Source: Nocardia albiluteola (GTDB lineage Bacteria; Actinomycetota; Actinomycetes; Mycobacteriales; Mycobacteriaceae). Taken from it: a DNA stretch of 64,000 nt. The stretch is taken from positions 558,001 through 622,000 of the forward strand of contig NZ_JAHKNI010000003.1 of NCBI RefSeq assembly GCF_018860155.1. Direction: 5' to 3'. Shown here piece after piece: positions 1 to 7,670 of the stretch (positions are counted from its first letter, which is position 1; each line of letters begins with the position of its first letter). The position numbers and the translations under genes are program-made. The notes below the pieces were generated by a model. The model was not told the origin of the DNA. It did not search any database and worked only from the letters and a program-made list of their open reading frames with translations.

Positions 1-33
1 CGGAACCGAAGGTGGAAGGGCAGATTCCCGAAC

Positions 34-40
34 AAGGAGG
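34..40 (+). promoter_or_regulatory. Strong ribosome binding site
   Basis: AAGGAGG lies nine bases before the ATG at 50 and fixes the start of the first SDR gene. Confidence 0.8.
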
Positions 41-49
41 AAAGAACCG

Positions 50-769
50 ATGGGATTGTCCGGACAACACGTCGCCGTACTGGGTGGCACTTCGGGTATC
101 GGGTTGGCCGTCGCCACGGCCGCGGCGAAGCGGGGAGCAACCGTCACCGTCGTGTCCAGCCGGCGCAGCAGCGTCGATCAGGCGCTAGCCACCCTGCCCG
201 CTGGTACCACCGGCCTCGTCGCCGACCTCGCCGACAGCAACCGAGTACATGAACTGTTCGATGAGATCGCCGTCCTCGACCATGTGATCTACACCGCCGG
301 TGACGCACTGTTACTGTCCCCGCTGGCCGAGCTGAACCCTGCGGATGCGCGAAAGTTCTTCGAACTCCGCTACTTCGGCGCGCTCACCGCGGTCCAGGCC
401 GCCGCGCCCCGGTTGCGGTCGGGCGGCTCCATCACCCTGACCACTGGCACTGCGGGTCCGCGCCCCATGCCGGGATCCGCGATCGCCTCCAGTGTCTGCG
501 GCGCCATCGAGGCGCTGACACGGGCCCTGGCCATCGAGCTCGCACCGATCAGGGTCAACGCGGTCATGCCCGGCGTCGTCCGCTCACCCCTGTGGGATTC
601 CCTTCCTGCCGAGGCACGCCGGCAGCTCTACGACGGCACCGCCGCCACCACCCCGCTGCACCGCGTCGGCGAGGTCGACGACATCTCTGAGGCGTACCTG
701 TTCCTGCTCACCCAGGCCCACGCCACCGGCAGTGTGCTGACCCTCGACGGCGGCGCAATACTCACCTGA
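50..769 (+). CDS. SDR-fold protein lacking the catalytic Tyr/Lys
   Basis: 239-residue short-chain dehydrogenase/reductase fold protein. The nucleotide-binding glycine motif GGTSGIG is at residues 12-18, and the C-terminal half reads like a normal SDR (EALTRALAIELAPIRVN, then a ...LDGGAILT end). The usual YxxxK active-site pair is absent: where family members have YxxSK before GAIEAL this protein has A146-S-S-V-C150. It probably still binds NAD(P) but cannot use the normal Tyr-Lys proton relay, so it may act on a different reaction or as a binding protein. It belongs to a divergent SDR group I recall from actinobacteria. The gene is convergent with the GNAT gene at 836-1396. Substrate unknown. 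Confidence 0.9.
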   Translation: MGLSGQHVAVLGGTSGIGLAVATAAAKRGATVTVVSSRRSSVDQALATLPAGTTGLVADLADSNRVHELFDEIAVLDHVIYTAGDALLLSPLAELNPADARKFFELRYFGALTAVQAAAPRLRSGGSITLTTGTAGPRPMPGSAIASSVCGAIEALTRALAIELAPIRVNAVMPGVVRSPLWDSLPAEARRQLYDGTAATTPLHRVGEVDDISEAYLFLLTQAHATGSVLTLDGGAILT

Positions 770-835
770 ACAACAGGCATCTCGTCGGGCGCATCGTGAT
801 CGGATATGGCGCTGACGCCTCCGCAAACCCTCTGC

Positions 836-1396
836 CTATCGGTATCCCTCGGCGCCGGTGCGGATATGGCGATGTGCGGCGCCGGGGTGGGCCGGCGGTG
901 CGGCGGGCAGCAACTCGCGCAGGGCGAAGCCGCACTTCTCGGCCACGCGGCACGAGGCATGGTTGTCCTCGGCGTGTACCAGATCCAGCCTGGTCAGATC
1001 GGTCATGTCCTGGTCCTCCAGGGCCCACCACGACAGCGTCGCCAAGGCCCGGGCAGCGATGCCTCGACCTCGCGCGTGGGCCACGGTCCAATAGCCGACC
1101 GTGCCCACGCCCGCGTCGAGGATCCTGACCATCACATGGCCGAGCAGCGCACCAGCCCCGTCGTCGGCGACGATCGCGAAGCTGAATCGGGTGCCGGCCG
1201 CCCAGCCGGCGGCCTGTGCGTCCAGCCAGTCACGGGCATCGGCGTCCTCGACCAGCGGAGTGGTCAGCCATCGTCGCAAACTCGGGTCACGATGCGCCGC
1301 AAGCAAGGACAGTAGATCCTGGGACCGCCACGGCCGCAACCGCAACGCGGCGGCAGAGGTGGTCTGCGGCACGGCCAACACGATCGTCACGGGCAT
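836..1396 (-). CDS. GNAT family N-acetyltransferase (RimJ/RimL-like)
   Basis: 186 residues with the GNAT fold: beta-rich N-terminal half (LRLRPWRSQDL), an acetyl-CoA pyrophosphate loop around HARGRGIA, and the late motif EDNHASCRVAEKCGFALRE that closes the RimJ/RimL-type fold. It should transfer an acetyl group from acetyl-CoA to an amine, often a protein N-terminus or a small amine; the acceptor cannot be told from sequence. The gene stands alone, convergent with the SDR gene upstream in the window. A perfect 9-bp inverted repeat lies 43 bases ahead of its start and may control it. Confidence 0.88.
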   Translation of the reverse strand: MPVTIVLAVPQTTSAAALRLRPWRSQDLLSLLAAHRDPSLRRWLTTPLVEDADARDWLDAQAAGWAAGTRFSFAIVADDGAGALLGHVMVRILDAGVGTVGYWTVAHARGRGIAARALATLSWWALEDQDMTDLTRLDLVHAEDNHASCRVAEKCGFALRELLPAAPPAHPGAAHRHIRTGAEGYR

Positions 1397-1438
1397 CCAT
1401 TATCGATGACCGAGACCATCCGCGAGTCGTTCCCAATG

Positions 1439-1460
1439 CACGGAAATCGACATTTCCGTG
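1439..1460. promoter_or_regulatory. 9-bp inverted repeat upstream of the GNAT gene
   Basis: CACGGAAAT and ATTTCCGTG flank a four-base loop CGAC. It is 43 bases before the ATG of the GNAT gene on the minus strand. It could be an operator or a leader hairpin; no regulator is adjacent. Confidence 0.4.
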
Positions 1461-1758
1461 GCTGATCCCGGCCAGGAGCTCAGATCCGAATCTTCCGGCG
1501 GTTCCGGGAGGCTGGTCCCGGACAGTGCGGCGCGGGCGATCTGTGGGTGCGGATGGCTCGGTTCGTGGCAGCCGACCCTCCGGCTGGCTGAGAGTGACGT
1601 GGCCGCCCATCACCTGAAGCAGGGCCACCGGCCCGGGACCCCGTTCCCGTCCGAATAGGCAGCGCCCCAGTGTCTTCCAGGGGCGGCGCTCGTCCAAGGA
1701 GGGGGTTGGACTGGCAGGAGCCGGTATTCAGGTAGTCGGTGTAGGGGTGCGCTAATTA

Positions 1759-1908
1759 CTGACACCCGCCAGCACCGCTGTTCAAGGCAACTTTGTTGTT
1801 TCTCGCAGGATTACTACCGCAACTCCCGATACGATCAATATTGCTGGCGACCGCTGGTATTTAACTGAACTTACTGCTGCATCGTTGCAGGTCAACGCAA
1901 TTTTCTGA
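1759..1908 (+). pseudogene. C-terminal remnant of an unidentified low-GC gene
   Basis: An open frame of 49 codons ending in TGA at 1906 with no good start. It contains GNFVVSRRITTATPDTINIA and then GDRWYLTELTAASLQ. Codon use is unlike its neighbours (GCT, GTT, ACT, TTT, AAC), and the base composition falls abruptly here. The sequence looks like the last strand region of a beta-rich protein, possibly of phage origin, but I do not recognise a family. An in-frame TAA at 1753 cuts it from anything upstream. Confidence 0.35.
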
Positions 1909-2132
1909 GAGCTTTCCGTGCCGTGCGTGATGAGGATGTCGAGCGGGATCTATCGAGACTTGTTGTGCCGGAAGTCGGTCGGCTGGAGAGGCCCTCAGGC
2001 GCATTAGGGGGCGCTTTTGGCGGGATCGATATCGGTTATTTCAAAGCTATTGCTTGGGCCGTGGCACCGGAGCAGTGTGGGGAGCATCGGTGGCGCCACC
2101 GGGGCGCTGTCCCGAGCACAGAGGGAGTGGTC

Positions 2133-2759
2133 GTGTACGCGCGTTCTACGACAATTCAAGCGAAGCCCTCCGCGTTAGACGCCGGGATCGCGCATATGCG
2201 CGACAAGGTGATGCCGGCCCTGGAGGACATATCCGGCTGTATCGGGATGTCGTTGCTGGTCGACCGGGCGTCCGGTCGCTGCATCGCGACGACATCGTGG
2301 GAGTCCGAAGAGGCGATGCGCAAGAGCGCCGATCAGGTGCACCCGCTCCGTGACCGCGCCGTCCAGCTGTTCGGTGCCGATTCGGCGCGGGTCGAGCAGT
2401 GGGAGGTCGGGGCCATGCACCGCGACCATCGCATACGCGAGGGTGCATGTGCCCAGGTCACTTGGGCCAAGGCCGACGATCTGGGCCGGTTCGACGCAGC
2501 GGTCGAGACCTACAAGTCCATGGTGGCGTCGCAGCTGGAACAGATGCCGGGGTTCTGCAGTACGAGCCTGCTGATCGACCGTGCAACCGGACGCGGCGTC
2601 GCATGCGAGACGTTCGACAGCTCCGACGCGATCAAACGCAACCGCAAACAACTCGAGGCCCTACGCCGCGAAGATACCCGCCAAACTGGTGTCAACGTGC
2701 TCGAAGTCGGCGATTTCGAGATCGCGCTCGCCCATCTGCGCGTCCCCGAACTGGTCTGA
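2133..2759 (+). CDS. Tandem antibiotic biosynthesis monooxygenase (ABM)-domain protein
   Basis: About 208 residues made of two ABM-like ferredoxin-fold repeats. The repeat signature is seen twice: GCIGMSLLVDRASGRCIATT then SWESEEAM in the first half, and GFCSTSLLIDRATGRGVACE then TFDSSDAI in the second. Such small alpha/beta barrels act as cofactor-free monooxygenases, haem-degrading proteins or simple dimerising proteins; here two copies are fused, giving an intramolecular dimer. The GTG at 2133 was chosen because GAGGG lies seven bases before it and the first repeat begins directly after. The frame is open upstream to 1923 but that part shows no domain. A terminator hairpin follows the stop. 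Substrate unknown. Confidence 0.75.
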   Translation: MYARSTTIQAKPSALDAGIAHMRDKVMPALEDISGCIGMSLLVDRASGRCIATTSWESEEAMRKSADQVHPLRDRAVQLFGADSARVEQWEVGAMHRDHRIREGACAQVTWAKADDLGRFDAAVETYKSMVASQLEQMPGFCSTSLLIDRATGRGVACETFDSSDAIKRNRKQLEALRREDTRQTGVNVLEVGDFEIALAHLRVPELV

Positions 2760-2781
2760 GAGGCGGATGGCGCCGCGACCA

Positions 2782-2811
2782 ACGGCTGCCCGTCGTTCGG
2801 CGGGCAGCCGT
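2782..2811 (+). terminator. Hairpin terminator after the ABM-domain gene
   Basis: ACGGCTGCCCG and CGGGCAGCCGT form an 11-bp perfect stem around an eight-base loop, 22 bases after the stop at 2759. There is no long T run, as is usual in high-GC actinobacteria. Confidence 0.6.
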
Positions 2812-2812
2812 G

Positions 2813-2836
2813 TCTCAGCAGCCCTGGCTGGAATCT
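2813..2836. repeat. 24-bp intergenic repeat, copy 1
   Basis: TCTCAG, two variable bases, then GCCCTGGCTGGAATCT. The same string occurs at 15031-15054, where it is part of a longer intergenic element. Function unknown. Confidence 0.6.
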
Positions 2837-2971
2837 TCGTCACCACGGCCGAGCTCGCCTCCGAGGCCGCGGCGACCCGGAGCCGCTACGTCACCGCGAC
2901 TCCGGTCATCCGCTGGCTGGAAAACGTCGACAATCCGTGACAGTTGAATACGCGGTCCTACCAGTCTTCCC

Positions 2972-4450
2972 CTACTTGTTGGCGTCCCAGTGATCGAGGA
3001 CGCGCTGGCGGATGTGGGTGGGGTATGCCTGGGCGAAGGAGCTTTGCGGCATGCGTCCTTGTCCGGGGGCGGGTTCGAGTCCGTCGTGGACGACGACGGG
3101 GCCGGTCGCGGACTCTCGTTCGCTGTCGAGGTAGCAGTGCAGCAGGGGGAAGATGAAGCCGTTCCAGGTCTCGGCTCGCTGGGTGGGGTGGATGCGGGTG
3201 GCCAGGGCCCACAGCAGGTCGGCGTCGTCGGCAGGGTCGATGTCGTCGTCGAGGACGAATACCCGCGAGCTGAGTCTTCCGGTGCGTGCCTCCTCGTTGA
3301 TGACCTTACCGATGCGGTGGGCGAACTCCTGGGAGTCGACGCCGGGGAGCAGCTCTCGCCAGTTTTCGGGGACGGTGACGACGAGCCAGTGGGTTGCCGC
3401 GCGCAGCGGGGACCAGGCGGTGGTGATCGGAAGGCCGGCGCCGCGCAGGTCGTGGAGGACCTCGGCGGCGATGCCGGTGCCGGTGACGGTGTGGAACTCG
3501 TCGACCGGGCGGCCCTCGGGGACGATCGGCCAGATGGGGTCGTCGCGGTGGGTGATGCACTCCACGGTGTAGACGGGCTGGAGGGAGGTTTCCAGGGGGA
3601 TGTAGCCGGCGAACTCCCCGAAGGGGCCCTCGACGGCGGTCCGTTCGACGGACAGGTGGCCCTCGATGACGATTTCCGCGCTGGCGGGGACCTCCAGGTC
3701 GGACAGCTCGCACTTGACGACTTCGAGGGGCTCGCCGTAGAGGGCGCCGATGTAGCCGGCTTCGTCGATGCCTTCCGGGATCGAGATGCCACCCACGAAG
3801 GGGACCGCCGGGTCGCCGCCCTGGACGAGCGCGTACGGCATGGGCTTGCCGATCTCGACCCATTGCTGCCAGACGAGGGCGATGTGCTGGGGCACCGTGA
3901 TCATGCCGGTCATGCGCTTGCCGTCGATCATCATGACGCGGGCGATGGACCAATTGGTCCACGTGCCGTCGGGAGTGCGCGCGACGATGACGCCCCAGGT
4001 ATTGGTGTAGCGGCCGCCGTCCTGCTCGTGCACGCGGGGCACGGGGAAGCGATCCAGCGTGGCGTCGTCGCCGGTCAGGACGTTCTGCTTGCATAGGGCC
4101 TCGTCGCGCGAGACCAGCTTCGGCGGTACCGGCGGCCGGTCGCGGGTCTCGACGAGGTGGTCCACCAGCTGTGCGGGGCTCAGCTCCGGGGACAGGCCCA
4201 GGGAGAGGGCGACTCGTGCCAGCGGCTTTCCGGGGACGGAGCTGAGCGCCGCGGGCGCGCCCATCAGGCGGAAGCCCGGCTCGACGCCGGTGACGTTCTC
4301 GAAGAGCGGGGCGGGGGCGGTGCGCTCGCATCCCAGGCGGGTGATGGCGGCGGCCTCCAGGTCCCAGCTGACCTCACGTCGCACGCGCGTGAGGTCCCCG
4401 ATGGCTTCGAGTGCCGCGATGTACTCGCGGAGATCCTTGTGGCGGTTCAC
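2972..4450 (-). CDS. ubiD: UbiD family prenylated-FMN-dependent decarboxylase
   Basis: 492 residues, the normal UbiD length. It shows the family landmarks RFPVPRVHEQDGGRYTNTWG (metal/prFMN-binding region), SIARVMMIDGKRMTGMI, and EGPFGEFAGYIP carrying conserved Glu residues. UbiD enzymes carry out reversible decarboxylation of aromatic or alpha,beta-unsaturated acids using prenylated FMN made by the UbiX partner. The GTG start at 4450 overlaps the ubiX stop in a GTGA arrangement, so the two are translationally coupled; AGAAAGGAAG precedes the start. The small third subunit seen in some phenolic acid decarboxylases is not present here. Likely substrate: a hydroxybenzoate-like phenolic acid (inference from the MarR neighbour). 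Confidence 0.93.
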   Translation of the reverse strand: MNRHKDLREYIAALEAIGDLTRVRREVSWDLEAAAITRLGCERTAPAPLFENVTGVEPGFRLMGAPAALSSVPGKPLARVALSLGLSPELSPAQLVDHLVETRDRPPVPPKLVSRDEALCKQNVLTGDDATLDRFPVPRVHEQDGGRYTNTWGVIVARTPDGTWTNWSIARVMMIDGKRMTGMITVPQHIALVWQQWVEIGKPMPYALVQGGDPAVPFVGGISIPEGIDEAGYIGALYGEPLEVVKCELSDLEVPASAEIVIEGHLSVERTAVEGPFGEFAGYIPLETSLQPVYTVECITHRDDPIWPIVPEGRPVDEFHTVTGTGIAAEVLHDLRGAGLPITTAWSPLRAATHWLVVTVPENWRELLPGVDSQEFAHRIGKVINEEARTGRLSSRVFVLDDDIDPADDADLLWALATRIHPTQRAETWNGFIFPLLHCYLDSERESATGPVVVHDGLEPAPGQGRMPQSSFAQAYPTHIRQRVLDHWDANK

Positions 4451-5070
4451 AGTAAAACTTCCTTTCTGACGGTTTTCCCGGGCGTGGTGGGCCGGTGGGT
4501 GGCTGCCGAGCGCATGCCCTCCCAGCGGCGGGCTCGGGAAGCTTCGATTCCGAATTGATCGCAGATGCGCGCGACGATGTGGTCGACGATGTCGTCCACG
4601 GTGGCGGGGTGGTTGTAGAAGGCGGGCATGGGCGGCACGATCGAGGCGCCCATGCGGGCGAGCGCGAGCATGTTGTCCAGGTGGATCTCGCTGAGGGGGG
4701 TCTCACGGGGTACGAGGACGAGCTTGCGGCGTTCCTTGAGCGTGACGTCCGCGGCGCGGGCGACCAGGCCGTCCGCGTATCCGGTGCGGATCCCGGCGAG
4801 CGTCTTCATGCTGCACGGGACGATCACCATCCCGTCCGTGCGGAACGAGCCGGACGAGATGGACGCCCCCTGGTCGTCCGGGCCGTGAACGACGTCGGCC
4901 AGTTCCGCCACGTCGCGGGCGCTCGAGCCCGTCTCCAGCTCGATGGTGGCCCGTGCCCAACGAGACAGCACCAGGTGCGTCTCCACATGGGCCTGGTGGC
5001 GCAACTCCTCGAGCAGTCGCACGCCCAACACGGCGCCCGTCGCCCCTGTCATCCCGACGATAAGCCGCAT
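4447..5070 (-). CDS. ubiX: UbiX family flavin prenyltransferase
   Basis: 207 residues beginning MRLIVGMTGATGAVLGVRLL, the Rossmann-like FMN-binding start of UbiX/Pad1 enzymes. Further family segments are VIVPCSMKTLAGIRTGYADG and RETPLSEIHLDNMLALARMG. It attaches a dimethylallyl group to FMN to make the cofactor of the downstream UbiD. The ATG at 5070 was chosen because AAGGAG stands just before it; an upstream ATG at 5088 has no such site. First gene of a two-gene operon, divergent from the marR gene across an operator region. Confidence 0.93.
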   Translation of the reverse strand: MRLIVGMTGATGAVLGVRLLEELRHQAHVETHLVLSRWARATIELETGSSARDVAELADVVHGPDDQGASISSGSFRTDGMVIVPCSMKTLAGIRTGYADGLVARAADVTLKERRKLVLVPRETPLSEIHLDNMLALARMGASIVPPMPAFYNHPATVDDIVDHIVARICDQFGIEASRARRWEGMRSAATHRPTTPGKTVRKEVLL

Positions 5071-5090
5071 AATAGTCTCCTTCCGCAACC

Positions 5091-5120
5091 TTCAGTGTAC
5101 TGAACGTCTGTGTACTGAAT
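5091..5120. promoter_or_regulatory. Candidate MarR operator between ubiX and marR
   Basis: TTCAGTGTACTGAA at 5091-5104 is a palindrome apart from its central two bases. Its right part, GTGTACTGAA, is repeated exactly at 5110-5119, 15 bp further on. Lying between the two divergent starts, this is the obvious binding site for the adjacent MarR protein. A TATAAT-like stretch follows at 5120-5125 for the marR direction. Confidence 0.6.
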
Positions 5121-5131
5121 ATAATCAATCC

Positions 5132-5587
5132 ATGGCTATGGAGACAACCCCGAACAGGATGAAAGTGACCGACGCCCTACCGCATCAGCTGCGGCGGGGC
5201 ATGCAGGCGTGGGCCGCGATGTGGCAGCAGCAGTTCCAAGACCTGACCACGCCGCAGTACGCGGTGCTGGCCCTGCTCGACGGACACGGCTCGCTCGACC
5301 AGTCCGCGCTCGGCGCCCTCGCCGCCATGGACCGCTCGACCCTGAGTACGCTGCTCGACCGGCTGGAGAGCCAGAAACTCGTCACCAAGGCCATCGAGTC
5401 GACCAACCGCCGGCGCCGTATCGTCACGCTGACCGACGCCGGGCGGGTACGCCTGAACGAGGCGACCCCCAAGATGGCTCAGCTCATCGAAGACCTCGAG
5501 CAGCTGTTCGGCCCGGACGACATGCGCCGTCTCGTGCTCCTCCTGCGGAGGCTCGGAGACGTGCCTTCGCTGCGGCTCGACTCCTGA
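5132..5587 (+). CDS. MarR family transcriptional regulator
   Basis: 151 residues with a winged helix: TPQYAVLALLDGHGSLDQSALGALAAMDRSTLSTLLDRLE is the DNA-binding core, followed by the wing TNRRRRIVTLTDAGRVRL. MarR dimers usually repress neighbouring catabolic genes until a phenolic ligand binds. Divergent transcription from ubiX-ubiD, with a palindrome in the shared 61-bp gap, makes it the likely regulator of that pair and of itself. The ATG at 5132 gives a normal family length. A strong terminator follows. Confidence 0.9.
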   Translation: MAMETTPNRMKVTDALPHQLRRGMQAWAAMWQQQFQDLTTPQYAVLALLDGHGSLDQSALGALAAMDRSTLSTLLDRLESQKLVTKAIESTNRRRRIVTLTDAGRVRLNEATPKMAQLIEDLEQLFGPDDMRRLVLLLRRLGDVPSLRLDS

Positions 5588-5600
5588 CCGGCACACGCGA

Positions 5601-5628
5601 AAGGCCCGCAGAAGCTTCTGCGGGCCTT
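5601..5628 (+). terminator. 28-bp perfect palindrome terminator after marR
   Basis: AAGGCCCGCAGAAG is followed immediately by its exact reverse complement CTTCTGCGGGCCTT, 14 bases after the marR stop. Confidence 0.75.
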
Positions 5629-5678
5629 CGTTGCGACCAGGCCGGGTAGCCGTTCGCCTCAGCCGGGGCGATGGGCGG

Positions 5679-5819
5679 GCGTTCACCCACGGGCACGTGC
5701 AGCAGCTGGGGTCAGTGTGTCGGAAAATGTTGCCGGCGTTGACTTCTCATGCGCCGCTGCTGCCCGGCGCTGATCGGCTGGCGTATCTGGATATCGATGA
5801 CACGATCCGCCGCACCTAC
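5679..5819 (+). pseudogene. IS1380-family transposase fragment
   Basis: Forty-seven codons reading FTHGHVQQLGSV then LTSHAPLLPGADRLAYLDID and DDTIRRTY. In actinobacterial IS1380-type transposases this segment leads into the first catalytic aspartate region (VDIDDTIRxTYG). Nothing of the element's termini or of the rest of the transposase remains; the sequence stops making sense after RRTY, just before the end of the neighbouring TetR gene. Confidence 0.55.
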
Positions 5820-5845
5820 AGACGACCGCGGTTTCATCCCGTTCT

Positions 5846-6484
5846 CTAGCTGGAGTGGCCGGCTTTCACGTCACGGCCAGGTTCCATTTGGGCAATGATG
5901 GCAGCTCCCATCCAGCGTCGCAGATATCGCCGGAGGTCATCGTCGCTGCGTGGTGGATTGCCGGGGGAAACGAAGAACGACTGCATCGTTCGCAGGAGAT
6001 ATTCGACGAGCTCGTGGAGAGATGCTTCGTCGTACCCGTAGCGCTCCCAATCAACGTCGAAGCGTTTGATCATCGTCATTCCGAAGGCGCGTGCCTCGTG
6101 GGATGTGAGTGCCTCGTGGTCGACGTTCGAGTAGGTGGCGGTGAGCAGAATGCCGAGGTGCGGAATTCGGCGTACCTCGGCCAGCGTGTACACCACCCCC
6201 TCGGTCATCGCCTCGACCGGGTCTTCGATGCCGCTTACCTGCTGTGTCAGTCGATCGAGAAATCCGTCAACCGAGGCGATCGCCGCAGCCCTCATCAGAG
6301 CATCCGCACTGGGGAAGTATCGGTACACCGTTTGGCGGATGACACCCAGCGACTCCGCGACGTCGGCGATGCTGATCTCCGACCCCGTTCGTCCGATCAG
6401 ATCGACTGCGGCAGAGACAATCCGGCTGGACGCCTCTTCATCGCTGCCCGGCGGACTCCCACCCCACCCGCGCCTGCGTGCCAC
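5846..6484 (-). CDS. TetR family transcriptional regulator
   Basis: 212 residues. The N-terminal helix-turn-helix is plain (ASSRIVSAAVDLIGRTG, then SIADVAESLGVIRQTVYRYF), followed by an all-helical ligand domain that I cannot assign. It is divergent from the two-gene operon at 6732-8830, and an inverted repeat CATACAC...GTGTATG lies between them, so it probably controls that operon. No ligand can be predicted. Confidence 0.9.
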   Translation of the reverse strand: MARRRGWGGSPPGSDEEASSRIVSAAVDLIGRTGSEISIADVAESLGVIRQTVYRYFPSADALMRAAAIASVDGFLDRLTQQVSGIEDPVEAMTEGVVYTLAEVRRIPHLGILLTATYSNVDHEALTSHEARAFGMTMIKRFDVDWERYGYDEASLHELVEYLLRTMQSFFVSPGNPPRSDDDLRRYLRRWMGAAIIAQMEPGRDVKAGHSS

Positions 6485-6633
6485 TGCCTGTCACCTCGGC
6501 TCGAACCATGTCGGTCGCGCACGAAACTCCCGCGTCCAAAGTCGACCGACTATCCGGATTAACGGCCGAGGCTACCACAGTGACGCCCGGTCGCCCCGTC
6601 GGTGGGATCCGGAACGGCAGCGCCGATACCTAT

Positions 6634-6659
6634 CATACACACGGACGAGTTGGTGTATG
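6634..6659. promoter_or_regulatory. Candidate TetR operator
   Basis: CATACAC at 6634-6640 and GTGTATG at 6653-6659 form 7-bp inverted half-sites 12 bp apart, in the 247-bp gap between the TetR gene and its divergent neighbour. Confidence 0.45.
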
Positions 6660-6731
6660 TTCACTGTGGCTTCGGAGCATCCGTGCGAGGTCACCGGAGC
6701 AGCCACTCCCGAAAGACGAGGTATCGCCAAA

Positions 6732-7670
6732 ATGACGGATCTGCATGTGCGAAGGATGAGTTTCGCGTTCGAGGACTACGACGTTCCCTTCCTGTGGAAC
6801 GAAGAAAATCCAGCCTTCTCGAGCATGGCCAACGCCGTCTCGTTCCTGGCGATCGGCTTCGAAAAGATGATCGTGAAGATGATTCTGCAGACCAAGCCGC
6901 TGATCACCGATCCCGCAGTCGCGGAGGAGGCCGACGCGTTCATGCGTCAGGAAGGCCAGCACTCGGCCGCTCATCGCCAACATGTCAAGGCCCTGATCAG
7001 GCGGTACCCGGGACTTCAGCAGACTTTCGACGACGTGGTCGGGGCATTCGACCGGCTCACCGCGGAGACCTCGCTGAACTACCGGCTGGCCTACACCGCC
7101 GACCTGGAAGCGACCTTCACCTCGGTGTTCAAGCTGATGCTCGACAACGACTCGACCCTGTTCCGGTCCGGAGACGACCGGGTCGCGTCACTGTTCATCT
7201 GGCACTTCGTCGAGGAAGTCGAGCATCGAAGTTCGGCTCTCATCATCTTCGATTCCGTGGTGGGTAGCGACATCTACCGGATGCGGATGGCACCGTCGAT
7301 CTTCCGGCACGTGATGAAAGTCGTCAGGTTGGCTTGCGAAGGTTTCAACGAGCATGTCCCGGTAGCGGACCGCAAGACCGATGCGATGGCGATGTTCGCC
7401 TCCTACCGCTACCAGCAGCACCTGCGAAAGTGGCTACCACGACTCAGCGCACAGAACAACGGGCCGATGACGCGCGCGTTCGATCATCTACCGCTCGGCG
7501 AACAACTCACCGCGTTGCGGGGCATTGTGCGTAGCCAATTGCCTAAGCACAACCCGGCCCACGAGAAACTTCCCGCACTCGCCGATGTGTGGTTCGAGCG
7601 CTACGACGCCGGCTACGACGTCTCGCACTGGTACACCGCTGAGACTGTCGCATCGCCGGAGGTGAACTGA
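6732..7670 (+). CDS. PF10118-type predicted metal-dependent hydrolase
   Basis: 312 residues resembling the COG3687 family called predicted metal-dependent hydrolases. It is largely helical, and the repeated acidic/histidine patterns EGQHSAAHRQH and FVEEVEHRSS look like ligands of a ferritin-like di-metal site; the real chemistry of this family is not known to me. The ATG at 6732 begins MTDLHVRRMSFAFEDYDVPF and gives the usual family length; the frame is open far upstream but overlaps the TetR gene there. Its TGA overlaps the ATG of the membrane protein that follows, so the two are coupled and probably work together. Confidence 0.8.
   Translation: MTDLHVRRMSFAFEDYDVPFLWNEENPAFSSMANAVSFLAIGFEKMIVKMILQTKPLITDPAVAEEADAFMRQEGQHSAAHRQHVKALIRRYPGLQQTFDDVVGAFDRLTAETSLNYRLAYTADLEATFTSVFKLMLDNDSTLFRSGDDRVASLFIWHFVEEVEHRSSALIIFDSVVGSDIYRMRMAPSIFRHVMKVVRLACEGFNEHVPVADRKTDAMAMFASYRYQQHLRKWLPRLSAQNNGPMTRAFDHLPLGEQLTALRGIVRSQLPKHNPAHEKLPALADVWFERYDAGYDVSHWYTAETVASPEVN

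Larger units (their letters stand above)
1397..2132. other. Intergenic stretch with hairpin and possible gene remnant
   Basis: I find no convincing intact gene here. The stretch holds the inverted repeat at 1439-1460 and, from about 1755 to 1910, a clearly less GC-rich segment that reads as the end of a protein (listed separately). The rest, about 1460-1740, is GC-rich with short overlapping reading frames in several phases and no homologous-looking sequence. Confidence 0.6.

Noticed and set aside
2815..3792. Long minus-strand frame of Ser/Pro/Arg-rich sequence
   Set aside because: It overlaps ubiD in another phase; its low-complexity composition is the usual GC-rich shadow. The real product is UbiD.
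3306..4331. 341-codon minus-strand Arg-rich frame
   Set aside because: Shadow of ubiD; no domain and an extreme Arg content.
6135..6731. 199-codon extension upstream of the PF10118-type gene
   Set aside because: Antisense to the TetR gene; the family-like sequence starts at the ATG at 6732.
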